NCBI GenBank assembly: GCA_023138975.1
Contig: JAGLON010000015.1
Span: 79,102-143,101 of the forward strand
Direction: 5' to 3'
Origin: Candidatus Zixiibacteriota bacterium
GTDB lineage: Bacteria; Zixibacteria; MSB-5A5; GN15; JAAZOE01
DNA length: 64,000 nucleotides
Within the stretch, counting starts at the first letter, position 1; each line of letters starts with the position of its first letter. This document shows, piece by piece, positions 7,983 to 16,642 of this stretch. The notes under the pieces are model-generated. The model saw only the letters and a program-made list of their open reading frames with translations, was not told where the DNA came from and made no database searches. The position numbers were made by a program, and so were the translations under genes.

Positions 7983-10487
7983 ATGGGAAATGTAGGAAGA
8001 AGGGACTTTCTCAAGACAGCGGCCGCATCAGTCGCTGCGGCTTCTTTGCTGGCGTCATGCCAAACCAAAGAGGGAGAACCATTATCCCAGAAAATGGGTG
8101 GTGTTGAAGACCAACTGGGAATCGAATGGGATAAATCGGTCTGTCGGTTCTGTGGTACCGGATGCGGTGTCTTAGTTGGCCGAAAGAACGGCAAAATCGT
8201 AGCCACCAAGGGCGACCCGGAATGCTGGTCTAACAAAGGATTGAACTGCATCAAGGGCTATTTCCTGTCCAAGATACTGTATGGAAGAGATCGCTTGACT
8301 AAACCGCTTATCCGTAAGAACGGAAAACTGGTTGAGTCCACCTGGGACGAAGCGCTTGACTTGATAGCATCGAAGTATTCTGAAATTCTAAAGACTCACG
8401 GTTCGGATGCGGTGGCTATGTTTGGTTCGGGGCAGTGGACAATTTTTGAGGGGTATGCCGCGTTAAAGTTTATGAAAGCAGGTCTTGGTTTTATCGCAAA
8501 AGACGGCGTCGGGTCTAATCACCTTGATCCCAATGCCCGAATGTGTATGGCCAGCGCTGTTGCGGCTTTTATGCGGACTTTCCAGTCTGATGAACCAATG
8601 GGTTCATACGAAGATATTGAGCATGCCGATACTTTCTTCACCTGGGGCGCGAATATGGCCGAAATGCATCCGGTCTTATTCTCACGGATAATCGACACAA
8701 AAATGAAAAATCCGGATCGGGTGAAAATAATTGATTTAGGCACACAATATACTCGTGTTTCAGAAGAAGCCGACTTGTATCTTGAGTTCCAACCGCAGAC
8801 AGATCTCGCTATAGCCAACTACTTTGCCCATTACATTATTAAAAACAAGCGTTATGATAAACAGTTTGTCGAAGATCATCTCGTCTTTAAGAAGGGTGAG
8901 ACCAATATTGGCTATGGTCTGAAAGACGGCGGAGCCGACATACCGAAAACTGCGGGAAAGATGGAGAAGATTACGTTTGGCGAATACAAGAAGTTTGTAG
9001 CCAAATATACAGCAAAGCATACCTCCAAGATTTCTGGCGTACCGGAAGATAAATTGAAGCAGGCGGCCGAATTCATTTCCGATCCGACCCGCAAGGTCTG
9101 TTCGTATTGGACAATGGGCTTTAATCAGCACACTCGCGGTACCTGGGTAAACCAACTCGTATATAATATCCATCTGCTGACTGGAAAAATATCAAAACCC
9201 GGCATGGGTCCTTTTTCTTTAACCGGGCAACCGAGTGCCTGCGGGACGGCTCGCGAAGTTGGTACATTTGTCCATCGCCTACCGGCTGATATGGTAGTTA
9301 AGAATGAAGCTCATCGTAAGATTGCCGCGGATATCTGGAAGATTCCCGTTGAGAAGATTAACCCCAAAGTCGGCTTGCATACCATTGAAATGTTCCGCGC
9401 GACTGAAACCGGTAGGATTAAGATACTTTGGACTCAGGTGACAAACCCATATCACTCAATGCCGAACCTCAATCGGTTCACCAAAGCCGCCAAGGAGCAG
9501 GATATCTTTATTATTGCGTCAGATGTTTATCCTACCCGGACGACCGAAGTTGCCGATGTCGTGTTGCCGTCTGCGATGTGGGTTGAGAAAGAAGGCGCTT
9601 ATGGCAATGCCGAGCGCCGAACTCAGCACTGGAACAAGATTGCGGACTCTCCGGGAGAGGCCAAAACTGAAATTTGGCAAATGTATGAGGTTGCCAAACG
9701 ATTGAAAGTAGATGAGAAGACCACCGTCGCTGACATCATATATAATTTTAATCAGGATAATTACTACGAAGAACTGTGGGAAGAATATCGCAGTTTCACA
9801 CTCGGCATTGGCAAAGATTTGGCTCCCTACAAAGTTCTCAGGGAAAAGCACGGCGTGGTTTGGCCGTATGTAGCCAGAGACAAGGCGGTTAACGGCAAGA
9901 TTGATTTCAGCGATGTCTGGGATGATATCGAGAATACTGAGCCCAATGGCTTTACATCAGTGAAATGGCGCTATAATTCCAAATACGATCCGTTTGCGGC
10001 CAGGTTTATTAAAGATCATCCTGAACGGTCGTTTAAAGATGGGATAGTTTTCTATAAAGCCAAGAAAAATGATTATCGGGCGACTGTTCTGGCCGTGCCG
10101 TATGAACCACCAGGGGAAGTACCGGATAAAGAATACCCGTTCTGGTTGTGTACCGGTCGGGTTCTCGAACACTGGCATACCGGTACCATGACGATGCGCG
10201 TCCCTGAATTAAGACGGGTTATGCCGCGTGCGTTCGTAAATTTCAATCCCGAAGACGCCAAGAAATACGGTATTAACAGAGGAGATTTGGTGCGAGTTAC
10301 TTCCCGGCGTGGAAGTGTCGTGTTCCCGGCCGATATCAACGGACGTGCGATTCCTCAGAAGGGATCGGTGTTTATTCCGTTTTTTGATGAGTCGAGGATG
10401 GTAAATGAGATAACCCTCGACCAGTATGATCCAATTTCGAAAGAGCCTGATTATAAGAAATGCGCTGTTAAGGTTGAGAAGGTTTAA
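7983..10487 (+). CDS. napA: Periplasmic nitrate reductase catalytic subunit NapA
   Basis: 834-residue Mo-bisMGD enzyme reducing nitrate to nitrite in the periplasm. It has a Tat signal with RRDFLK at residues 6-11 and a 4Fe-4S motif at Cys54, Cys57, Cys61 and Cys89. The molybdenum ligand is Cys188 in DPNARMCMASAV, a block diagnostic for NapA. The sequence GQWTIFEGYAA precedes it, and the C-terminal dinucleotide-binding domain contains GRVLEHWHTGTMT. There is a small insert (GFIAKDGVG) just before the conserved DPNAR block compared with the proteobacterial sequence I remember. Assimilatory or formate-dehydrogenase relatives are less likely given the Tat signal, the NapD neighbour and the NapA block. 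Confidence 0.95.
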   Translation: MGNVGRRDFLKTAAASVAAASLLASCQTKEGEPLSQKMGGVEDQLGIEWDKSVCRFCGTGCGVLVGRKNGKIVATKGDPECWSNKGLNCIKGYFLSKILYGRDRLTKPLIRKNGKLVESTWDEALDLIASKYSEILKTHGSDAVAMFGSGQWTIFEGYAALKFMKAGLGFIAKDGVGSNHLDPNARMCMASAVAAFMRTFQSDEPMGSYEDIEHADTFFTWGANMAEMHPVLFSRIIDTKMKNPDRVKIIDLGTQYTRVSEEADLYLEFQPQTDLAIANYFAHYIIKNKRYDKQFVEDHLVFKKGETNIGYGLKDGGADIPKTAGKMEKITFGEYKKFVAKYTAKHTSKISGVPEDKLKQAAEFISDPTRKVCSYWTMGFNQHTRGTWVNQLVYNIHLLTGKISKPGMGPFSLTGQPSACGTAREVGTFVHRLPADMVVKNEAHRKIAADIWKIPVEKINPKVGLHTIEMFRATETGRIKILWTQVTNPYHSMPNLNRFTKAAKEQDIFIIASDVYPTRTTEVADVVLPSAMWVEKEGAYGNAERRTQHWNKIADSPGEAKTEIWQMYEVAKRLKVDEKTTVADIIYNFNQDNYYEELWEEYRSFTLGIGKDLAPYKVLREKHGVVWPYVARDKAVNGKIDFSDVWDDIENTEPNGFTSVKWRYNSKYDPFAARFIKDHPERSFKDGIVFYKAKKNDYRATVLAVPYEPPGEVPDKEYPFWLCTGRVLEHWHTGTMTMRVPELRRVMPRAFVNFNPEDAKKYGINRGDLVRVTSRRGSVVFPADINGRAIPQKGSVFIPFFDESRMVNEITLDQYDPISKEPDYKKCAVKVEKV

Positions 10488-10507
10488 CTGAAATCGGACA
10501 ACCATAT

Positions 10508-11152
10508 ATGAAGCGTCGAGAATTTTTAAAGAAGGGGTTTGCCCTGACGGCCGTCGGGACAACCGCGGGATTCTCTCTAATTAGTTTATTGGGGAAGAGC
10601 CGCCGGTTGTATTTTCGACCGCCGGGTGCGTTAGCTGAGGATGACTTTCTGGCGGCCTGTATTCGCTGCGGGAAGTGCATTCAGGTCTGTCCGTATAACT
10701 CACTGAAATATGCGGACATCACTGATGGTCTTCATGCCGGAACTCCTTACTTTAATTTTCGCAGGACGCCCTGTTATATGTGCGAGGATATCCCGTGTAT
10801 TACGGTGTGTCCGACTGATGCTCTGGATCATACCCTGACCGATATCAATAAGGCTGTCATGGGTACAGCAGTTATCACTGACCGTGAAGCCTGTTTATCT
10901 TTGAACGGCCTCAGGTGTGAAATATGCTACCGTGCCTGCCCCTTGATAGATAAGGCGATAACACTTAAGAAACACCAGCAGACAATCACAAAACGGCACA
11001 CCGTTTTTGAACCGGTCATACATAAGGATGTATGCACCGGTTGCGGCATCTGCGAAAATGTATGTCCTCTTGATGAAACGGCAATCCGGGTATTACCCTC
11101 TGAGAGGGGTGATAAAGCCGGTCATTATATTTATCTCAAGGAGCAGGTATGA
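10508..11152 (+). CDS. napG: NapG-type Tat-exported ferredoxin
   Basis: 214-residue electron carrier with a Tat-type start MKRREFLKKGF and four cysteine clusters for 4Fe-4S centres: CIRCGKCIQVCP, CYMCEDIPCITVCP, CLSLNGLRCEICYRACP and CTGCGICENVCP. NapG accepts electrons from membrane NapH and feeds NapB/NapA. Its stop overlaps the napH start by 4 bp. Confidence 0.92.
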   Translation: MKRREFLKKGFALTAVGTTAGFSLISLLGKSRRLYFRPPGALAEDDFLAACIRCGKCIQVCPYNSLKYADITDGLHAGTPYFNFRRTPCYMCEDIPCITVCPTDALDHTLTDINKAVMGTAVITDREACLSLNGLRCEICYRACPLIDKAITLKKHQQTITKRHTVFEPVIHKDVCTGCGICENVCPLDETAIRVLPSERGDKAGHYIYLKEQV

Positions 11153-12063
11153 GCGGGGTTATGAATAACCGCCGACGCCTGCTGCGTCGCATTGTACAAC
11201 TTGTGGTGTTGTTTCTTTTAATCTCGCCGTTGTTTCAATTCTCGTTCTTTTCCGGAACGCTTATTTCCGGAACGATATTGGGAATCAATATGGTGGACCC
11301 GTTGGCGGCAATAGACTTTATTCTGGCAACGAAGTCGGTTTACTTGCCTGTTATTATCGGGGCCGTGGTTGTGCTGCTCTTTTACTTCATTATTGGAGGA
11401 CGCTCTTTCTGCGGTTGGGTATGTCCCATGTATCTTGTCAGTGAACTGATAGCGAAACTTCCCAAGAGCTGGCGAGCTTTTTCATATAAACCAAATCATT
11501 CATCCAAATTCTGGTTGCTGGGGATATTGCTTATTTTGAGCGTTATTACCTCACAACCGGTGTTTGAAATAGTGTCGCCGATTGGGATTATCAGTCAGAA
11601 TATCGCTATGGGAATTGATACACCGCCGAAGAACACAGCTTATATCGAAGAAAATATCCAGAGTCTGAATGAACTTGGAATCAAGACGAGCCTATTACCG
11701 AATACAGAGGCAGAATATGTTGTCTTATTCAATTATTCGCTATGGCTTCTATTGTCACTGGTTCTAATTGATATCTTTATTACCCGGGGATGGTGGTGTC
11801 GTTACACCTGTCCGGTGGGAGCGTTTTACACAATTTTGGGTAAGTATTCTCCCCTGAAAATAAAGATTGATCATGATTCCTGTACCAATTGCGGTGACTG
11901 TTTTACCGTCTGCCTTCCGGCTGAAGTTCTGGCAGCACCGGTAAGGGGTGATACCGCTTGGGTCAATAACAGTTCCTGCACTAATTGCCTGAATTGTGTG
12001 GATATATGTCCTGAAAAATCATTGAAATTTAGTATAAAAATGGCAAAGGAGAAGAGGAGATGA
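11149..12063 (+). CDS. napH: NapH-type membrane quinol dehydrogenase
   Basis: 304-residue membrane protein with about four helices, the paired cysteine motifs FCGWVCPM and CRYTCPVGAF, and two C-terminal 4Fe-4S motifs (CTNCGDCFTVCLP and CTNCLNCVDICP). NapH oxidises menaquinol and passes electrons to NapG. It is especially important here because no napC tetraheme gene is present. It overlaps napG and napB by 4 bp at each end. Confidence 0.92.
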   Translation: MSGVMNNRRRLLRRIVQLVVLFLLISPLFQFSFFSGTLISGTILGINMVDPLAAIDFILATKSVYLPVIIGAVVVLLFYFIIGGRSFCGWVCPMYLVSELIAKLPKSWRAFSYKPNHSSKFWLLGILLILSVITSQPVFEIVSPIGIISQNIAMGIDTPPKNTAYIEENIQSLNELGIKTSLLPNTEAEYVVLFNYSLWLLLSLVLIDIFITRGWWCRYTCPVGAFYTILGKYSPLKIKIDHDSCTNCGDCFTVCLPAEVLAAPVRGDTAWVNNSSCTNCLNCVDICPEKSLKFSIKMAKEKRR

Positions 12064-12440
12064 AAGCAGTTCTTCTGATACTTATGGTACTGTTCCTGGT
12101 CGTTGCCTGCGATCAGAAAAGCAGTGAACCGCTAACGGAGGATCAAAAACAAGCGCTGGAGCAGGCTTCGGCTAACAATGTATCGCTTTATGGTGCACCG
12201 CCGTTAATCCCCAAGGATCATCCGATTGAGATTGGTGAAGATGTGAGCCAGTTTGAAAATGGCGGTGAAATCTGTCTGGAATGCCATAACGACGCGGAAA
12301 ACGAAGAAGCGCCTCAGACCGGACACCCGGAGCGAAACAACTGCCTGCAGTGCCATGTGACTGAGCTTGATGATGATGCAACCGCTGAAGATTTCAAAAT
12401 AGAAAATACATTTGAGAAGCATGTCCCGGATATCAAGTAG
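12060..12440 (+). CDS. napB: NapB-type diheme cytochrome c, probable lipoprotein
   Basis: 126-residue small electron-transfer subunit. Two heme sites are seen (CLECH and CLQCH), with the NapB-like block GAPPLIPKDH before them and a spaced GHPER histidine between. The N-terminus ends in VVACDQ, a lipobox, so it is probably membrane-tethered, unlike soluble proteobacterial NapB. It would hand electrons to NapA. Confidence 0.85.
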   Translation: MKAVLLILMVLFLVVACDQKSSEPLTEDQKQALEQASANNVSLYGAPPLIPKDHPIEIGEDVSQFENGGEICLECHNDAENEEAPQTGHPERNNCLQCHVTELDDDATAEDFKIENTFEKHVPDIK

Positions 12441-12464
12441 GTTGTGAATAGGAGTGATTGACAG

Positions 12465-13022
12465 GTGACAACTCGGTCTGAATTTTTAAAACGTTCAGTT
12501 AAGCTTGTTTCAGGCGCGCTTGCGACAGCATTGGACTCTAAAATCCTGGAAGAGATTAGGGCTATTCCGATCTCAATCTTTCCTCCCGGTGCGGTATCTG
12601 ATTTTACAAGTGTCTGTACCGCCTGTGGCGATTGTCTTCCGGTGTGTCCCGAACAAGCGATTAAAATTGAGATCGATGAACTGTCCGGTAAACTATTACC
12701 CCGTATTCAGCCATCGAAAGCTGCCTGCACTATGTGTCAAGATACACCTTGTATAAGTGCATGCAAAATTGGCGCATTGATTGAAGACCAAAACCAGACC
12801 TTTCCCGAGATTGGTTTAGCGATTGTAAACAAGACGACCTGTATGGCTCACAATGGAAATGCCTGTTTGGTTTGCTACGATGCTTGTCCCATGAAGCGAA
12901 GCGCTCTCAAGATGAAGCTCAATAGGCCGGTCATCGATAGTGACATTTGCACTGGGTGCGGTGTATGTGAATACGTATGTATTATTGAAGGAGAAAAGGG
13001 TATAAAAATAGAGGCCCTGTAA
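12465..13022 (+). CDS. Second NapG/NapF-like four-cluster ferredoxin
   Basis: 185-residue iron-sulfur protein starting at GTG. It has the same four cysteine clusters as the NapG at 10508: CTACGDCLPVCP, CTMCQDTPCISACK, CMAHNGNACLVCYDACP and CTGCGVCEYVC. The N-terminus (RSEFLKRSVKL) resembles a degenerate Tat signal lacking the twin arginine, so it may stay in the cytoplasm, as NapF does. It ends the nap operon. NapF-like maturation or a second electron-input branch are both possible. Confidence 0.8.
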   Translation: MTTRSEFLKRSVKLVSGALATALDSKILEEIRAIPISIFPPGAVSDFTSVCTACGDCLPVCPEQAIKIEIDELSGKLLPRIQPSKAACTMCQDTPCISACKIGALIEDQNQTFPEIGLAIVNKTTCMAHNGNACLVCYDACPMKRSALKMKLNRPVIDSDICTGCGVCEYVCIIEGEKGIKIEAL

Positions 13023-13031
13023 GTATCCGAC

Positions 13032-13082
13032 GGACAACTTATATTTGTCCTAAATGTTTAATACCGTCTGATGAATTCAGAC
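13032..13082 (+). other. Two short inverted repeats between nap and the Moco riboswitch
   Basis: A 6-bp inverted repeat at 13032-13050 (GGACAA...TTGTCC) and another at 13066-13082 (GTCTGA...TCAGAC) lie between the nap stop codon and the riboswitch. Neither is followed by a T run. They could be weak 3' hairpins of the nap transcript or operator sites. Confidence 0.35.
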
Positions 13083-13083
13083 T

Positions 13084-13178
13084 TTATCTCCGAACCCTGC
13101 AGGGCCCTCCGGGTCAGCAGGGACTCTACGGTTGGGAGAGTAATTTCCCAGCCTGCCCGGCTTGGCAAAGGAGAATAT
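13084..13178 (+). promoter_or_regulatory. Moco-type riboswitch (molybdenum or tungsten cofactor RNA motif)
   Basis: The leader begins TCTCCGAAC and ends GGCTTGGCAAAGGAGA, the ends I recognise from the Moco RNA motif. The outer stem pairs 13087-13091 with 13170-13174. Internal stems include CTGC...GCAG near 13097-13120 and a strong GGTTGGGA/TTCCCAGCC hairpin at about 13130-13153. CCGGG at 13109-13113 can also pair with CCCGG at 13156-13160. It directly precedes a terminator and the mobA-mobB-moaA-moaC-MOSC-moaB-moeA operon, so ligand binding would switch off cofactor synthesis. Confirmation needs a covariance-model search. Confidence 0.85.
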
Positions 13179-13189
13179 AGACGTGGTTT

Positions 13190-13219
13190 TCCCATGCCTG
13201 CCGGACATGGGATTTTTTT
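13190..13219 (+). terminator. Riboswitch expression-platform terminator at the mobA start
   Basis: A 7-bp perfect stem (TCCCATG with CATGGGA) is followed by seven T, and the ATG of mobA follows immediately at 13220. The 3' arm carries GGGA, the only plausible ribosome-binding sequence for mobA. The same hairpin could therefore end transcription and hide the ribosome-binding site. Confidence 0.85.
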
Positions 13220-13795
13220 ATGATTAGAAAGATTGAAAAAGCATATATCCTGGCCGGCGGACTGAGTCGAAGAATGGGCCGTGATAAACTATTTGTGCAA
13301 ATTAACGGCCGAACGGTTATCGAAAATATCATCAATCTGTGTCGTGCGTACTTCACCGATGTTACTATTTCAGCCAATGATGCAATGAAGTTTGAAGCTT
13401 TCAAGGTTAAGGTTATCCCAGACTATCCCAATGCTCAAGGACCGTTGGGCGGGATAATGTCCAGCTTAGTCGATTGCCGCGAGACCCATGATACCTGTTT
13501 TATCACTGCTGCTGATCTCATAGATGTTGATGGACAATTAATCGAGTCGCTTCTGAAAAATTACAGAGACGAAGAATACTTTGGTGTGCGAGAAAGAGAT
13601 TTTCTTCAACCTCTATGTGGAATATATAGCATTAGTGCCCTGCCAACCTTGATTTCATGTGTCGAGAGTATAGATTTTAGAGCTATCAAAGCGATTGAAA
13701 AATTGCGGAATAATTCAATTCCCCCAACAAGTGAGCACTGGCGCAATTTGAATAACATGGCGGATTTAGAAATGGCGGAGAAGCTAAATGCTTGA
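13220..13795 (+). CDS. mobA: Molybdenum cofactor guanylyltransferase MobA
   Basis: 191-residue enzyme that joins GMP to molybdopterin to make the bis-MGD form used by NapA. The nucleotide-binding start AYILAGGLSRRMGRDK (residues 8-23) is diagnostic. A metal-binding aspartate lies in TAADLIDVD. First gene of the riboswitch-controlled operon; it overlaps mobB by 8 bp. Confidence 0.92.
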   Translation: MIRKIEKAYILAGGLSRRMGRDKLFVQINGRTVIENIINLCRAYFTDVTISANDAMKFEAFKVKVIPDYPNAQGPLGGIMSSLVDCRETHDTCFITAADLIDVDGQLIESLLKNYRDEEYFGVRERDFLQPLCGIYSISALPTLISCVESIDFRAIKAIEKLRNNSIPPTSEHWRNLNNMADLEMAEKLNA

Positions 13796-14294
13796 GCTAT
13801 GTATTGTTGGCGCAAAAAACTCAGGTAAAACGACCCTGATAGAAGAGCTGGTTCACCGGCTGTCTACCAACGGTTATAAAGTCGCGACGATAAAGCATAC
13901 TGCTCATTCGCATGCGTTTGATACACCGGGGAAAGATTCGTTCAGACATCGGGCTGCTGGTGCGAAGGCTACTATTGTGAAAAGTAATCAGGAATTTGCA
14001 TTCTTTGCATCACCTGAGACCGAGATAAATAACGGTATAGAAATTCTCTTTCACAAATATTTCGATGTGTGCCTGATTGAAGGAGATGTGTACTCAGATA
14101 AGCGTAAAATTGTTATCAGCCGAAACTATGAAAATCTTAAAGTTCAACCGCCCAAAAATGTTATTGCTATTTATGGCCCGGAATGCGCGCTAAATAAGAC
14201 TATCAGGTTTGAATTGAATGACGTTGAAGGGCTTTATGCGTTGATAGTAAAACTCATGAACGAAGGTAAAAAGGAAATACACCATGAGGGTTAA
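13788..14294 (+). CDS. mobB: Molybdopterin-guanine dinucleotide adaptor MobB
   Basis: 168-residue P-loop protein with GAKNSGKTT at residues 8-16 and the MobB block TIKHTAHSHAFDTPGKDSFRH. In the family it binds GTP and assists MobA. It overlaps mobA and moaA. Confidence 0.9.
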   Translation: MLELCIVGAKNSGKTTLIEELVHRLSTNGYKVATIKHTAHSHAFDTPGKDSFRHRAAGAKATIVKSNQEFAFFASPETEINNGIEILFHKYFDVCLIEGDVYSDKRKIVISRNYENLKVQPPKNVIAIYGPECALNKTIRFELNDVEGLYALIVKLMNEGKKEIHHEG

Positions 14295-15231
14295 GCATCC
14301 CATTCAATATCTTCGTGTATCGCTTTTAAATAAGTGTAATTTAAATTGCTTTTATTGCCGTCCTCAAAATGAAAAAGAGGTACCCGAGTGGAATCGAAGC
14401 AATCCCGATAAATGCAAGCAGGCCTTGTCTTTACTATATAGTATGGGAGTCAGGAAAATACGCTTTACAGGAGGTGAACCGACCCTGTACAAAGAACTGC
14501 CTGATTTAATTACCTTCAGCAAATCTCTTGGCCCGGATGTGAAATCCGCATTAACTTCAAATGGGATACTGTTGGCCAAGCTGGCTCCGGAGCTTAGACT
14601 AGCCGGATTAGACAGCGTCAATATTTCCATAGATACTTTGGATCCTACAAAGTTTACCAGTATAACCTCGCGAGATTATTTGGACCGGGTACTGGACGGA
14701 ATTACGTGTGCCAAAGAGTACATTCCGGAAGTCAAGCTTAATACAGTGGTTATGAAAGGTGTCAATGATGATGAGGTTGCAAACCTGATCGAGTTCGCCA
14801 ACTCTATGAAAGTCAATATTAGGTTTATTGAATATATGCCGTCAAGAACAGGAACGCCTCACTATAAATATATTTCCGGAAATGAAATACGAAATTCTTT
14901 GCCCTATGAGTTTTCAGCGTTAGGACAGAGCGGAGCGAGTGCGGCTCGCTACTATAAGGCGAATAATCTTGATATTAAAGTAGGTTTTATTAATCCCGTC
15001 AGTCATTCGTTCTGTAATAATTGCAACCGCCTTCGATTGGCAGCTGACGGGAAATTGTACGGTTGCCTTTTCGACGGCAGGAATATCAACTTATTCGAGT
15101 TGCTTGAACAAGACGACATCAAGGCTCAACAAGAGACTATCAAATTAGTAAATGATAAACAATTTCAAGGGTGTTCAGGTGTCGCCTCATCTCAGGACAA
15201 TCTCCCTTCATTTCTTGAGATGGGAGGGTAG
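14284..15231 (+). CDS. moaA: GTP 3',8-cyclase MoaA
   Basis: 315-residue radical-SAM enzyme for the first step of cofactor synthesis. The SAM cluster is CNLNCFYC (Cys18, Cys22, Cys25), followed by RFTGGEPTLY. The second cluster motif is CNNCNRLRLAADGKLYGC. The protein ends in Gly-Gly, as catalytically competent MoaA does. A 10-bp overlap with mobB suggests translational coupling. Confidence 0.95.
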   Translation: MRVKHPIQYLRVSLLNKCNLNCFYCRPQNEKEVPEWNRSNPDKCKQALSLLYSMGVRKIRFTGGEPTLYKELPDLITFSKSLGPDVKSALTSNGILLAKLAPELRLAGLDSVNISIDTLDPTKFTSITSRDYLDRVLDGITCAKEYIPEVKLNTVVMKGVNDDEVANLIEFANSMKVNIRFIEYMPSRTGTPHYKYISGNEIRNSLPYEFSALGQSGASAARYYKANNLDIKVGFINPVSHSFCNNCNRLRLAADGKLYGCLFDGRNINLFELLEQDDIKAQQETIKLVNDKQFQGCSGVASSQDNLPSFLEMGG

Positions 15232-15233
15232 TT

Positions 15234-15716
15234 GTGAGTAAGCTCAGCCATGTTGATGACAAGGGTAAGGCTCAAATGGTAAATGTCGGAAATAAAGAAT
15301 CAACCGACAGAGTAGCAGTAGCCCGAGCCACTGTTCTCTTGAATAAAGAGACCTTCATTGCCATTAAAGAAAACAAGATGGCTAAAGGTGATGTCCTTAC
15401 CGTGGCTAAAATAGCCGGGATTCAGGCGGCTAAGCAAACGTCATCGCTGATTCCTCTTTGTCATCCTTTGCCCCTTGATTTGGTGGATATTGCATTCGAA
15501 ATGGATAGTAAAGTGCATTCTATTACAATCACAGCCTCAAGTTATTGCCGCGGTAAAACTGGTGTAGAGATGGAATCGCTAACGGCCTGCTCCATTGCTG
15601 CCCTGACAATTTATGATATGTCAAAAGCCATGCAAAAAGACATCACCATAACAGATATCATGCTGATAAAGAAAACAGGAGGAAAGTCAGGTGAGTACAT
15701 CCGGGACAATATATAA
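15234..15716 (+). CDS. moaC: Cyclic pyranopterin monophosphate synthase MoaC
   Basis: 160-residue partner of MoaA. Conserved blocks are AQMVNVG near the start, AKIAGIQAAKQTSSLIPLCHPL and GVEMESLTACSIAALTIYDM. It starts at GTG 15234, two bases after the moaA stop. moaD and moaE, needed for the next step, are not in the window. Confidence 0.94.
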   Translation: MSKLSHVDDKGKAQMVNVGNKESTDRVAVARATVLLNKETFIAIKENKMAKGDVLTVAKIAGIQAAKQTSSLIPLCHPLPLDLVDIAFEMDSKVHSITITASSYCRGKTGVEMESLTACSIAALTIYDMSKAMQKDITITDIMLIKKTGGKSGEYIRDNI

Positions 15717-16128
15717 AATATCAGTCTCTGCCAGCAAGGGGACTAAAAAGAAAAACACCTCCGCAGCAATGATGATCGCTGACTCCGGGATTGAAGGTGA
15801 TGCTCATGCCGGTTCTGAACGTCAGGTTTCACTTCTCCCGTTTGAATCGTTCAGCAAGCTTGATAACGATACACTCGTAATCAGTCCCGGTGATTTTGCG
15901 GAAAATATTACGACCCAAGGTCTTGATTTCAGCGGTGTGGCTTTAGGGAAACGATTACGCATAGGCAAAGCGATTGAACTTGAGATTACTCAGATTGGCA
16001 AGGAATGTCATCATGGCTGCGAAATCAGAAAAATAGTCGGTGATTGCATCATGCCGAGGGAGGGAATTTTTGCCAGAGTTATAAACGGGGGAGATTTTAA
16101 GACTGGAGACACCATTGAGTGGCAATAG
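15691..16128 (+). CDS. MOSC-domain protein
   Basis: 145-residue MOSC domain with the blocks GIEGDAHAGSERQVSLLP, GDFAENITTQGLDF and the conserved cysteine in IGKECHHGCEIRK. Single-domain MOSC proteins next to moa genes are thought to handle sulfurated or precursor Moco; the exact role is unknown. It starts at GTG 15691 behind a good AGGAGG and overlaps the moaC end by 26 bp. Confidence 0.88.
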   Translation: MSTSGTIYKISVSASKGTKKKNTSAAMMIADSGIEGDAHAGSERQVSLLPFESFSKLDNDTLVISPGDFAENITTQGLDFSGVALGKRLRIGKAIELEITQIGKECHHGCEIRKIVGDCIMPREGIFARVINGGDFKTGDTIEWQ

Positions 16129-16642
16129 CAGCATCTACCGGGTCGCGGTCGTGATTTTATCTGACCGGGCATCTCGTGGAGAAAGAGAAGATAAATGTTT
16201 GCCGGTCTTTCGTGAACTGCTTCCGCGCGATTTATATTCTATAGTAACCGAAAAAATTCTCCCGGATGATCGAGTCATCATTGAGACGACCCTTCGAAAT
16301 CTTGTAAAGGAAAAGTACCATCTGATATTTACATCAGGAGGAACAGGGTGTGCGCCAAGCGATGTAACCCCTGACGTTACAGTTGGGATACTTGACCGCC
16401 CGACTCCGGGATTAGATGAGGCTATTCGGCGGTATAGCGAAAGTAAGTCACGCTACGCGGTTTTCTCGAGAGCATTATCTGGAGTCGCCGGTAATTCTTA
16501 TATTATCAATTTGCCGGGGTCGCCCAAGGCTGTAAGAGAAATACTCGAATTCGTTATTCCTATATTGGAACATCCGATTCGTCTGATTGCCGGAAAGGTA
16601 AAAGATTGTCAACAGGAGTTAGCCGAAAATGATAACGTATAA
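16115..16642 (+). CDS. MoaB/MogA-type molybdopterin adenylyltransferase
   Basis: 175-residue MoCF-fold protein with VVILSDRASRGEREDK near the start and the signature FTSGGTGCAPSDVTPD, then LPGSPKAVREILEF. It would adenylylate molybdopterin before metal insertion by MoeA. The start appears to be TTG 16115, inside the MOSC gene end; the overlap with moeA is 14 bp. MoaB and MogA are too similar to separate by eye. Confidence 0.88.
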   Translation: MSGNSSIYRVAVVILSDRASRGEREDKCLPVFRELLPRDLYSIVTEKILPDDRVIIETTLRNLVKEKYHLIFTSGGTGCAPSDVTPDVTVGILDRPTPGLDEAIRRYSESKSRYAVFSRALSGVAGNSYIINLPGSPKAVREILEFVIPILEHPIRLIAGKVKDCQQELAENDNV

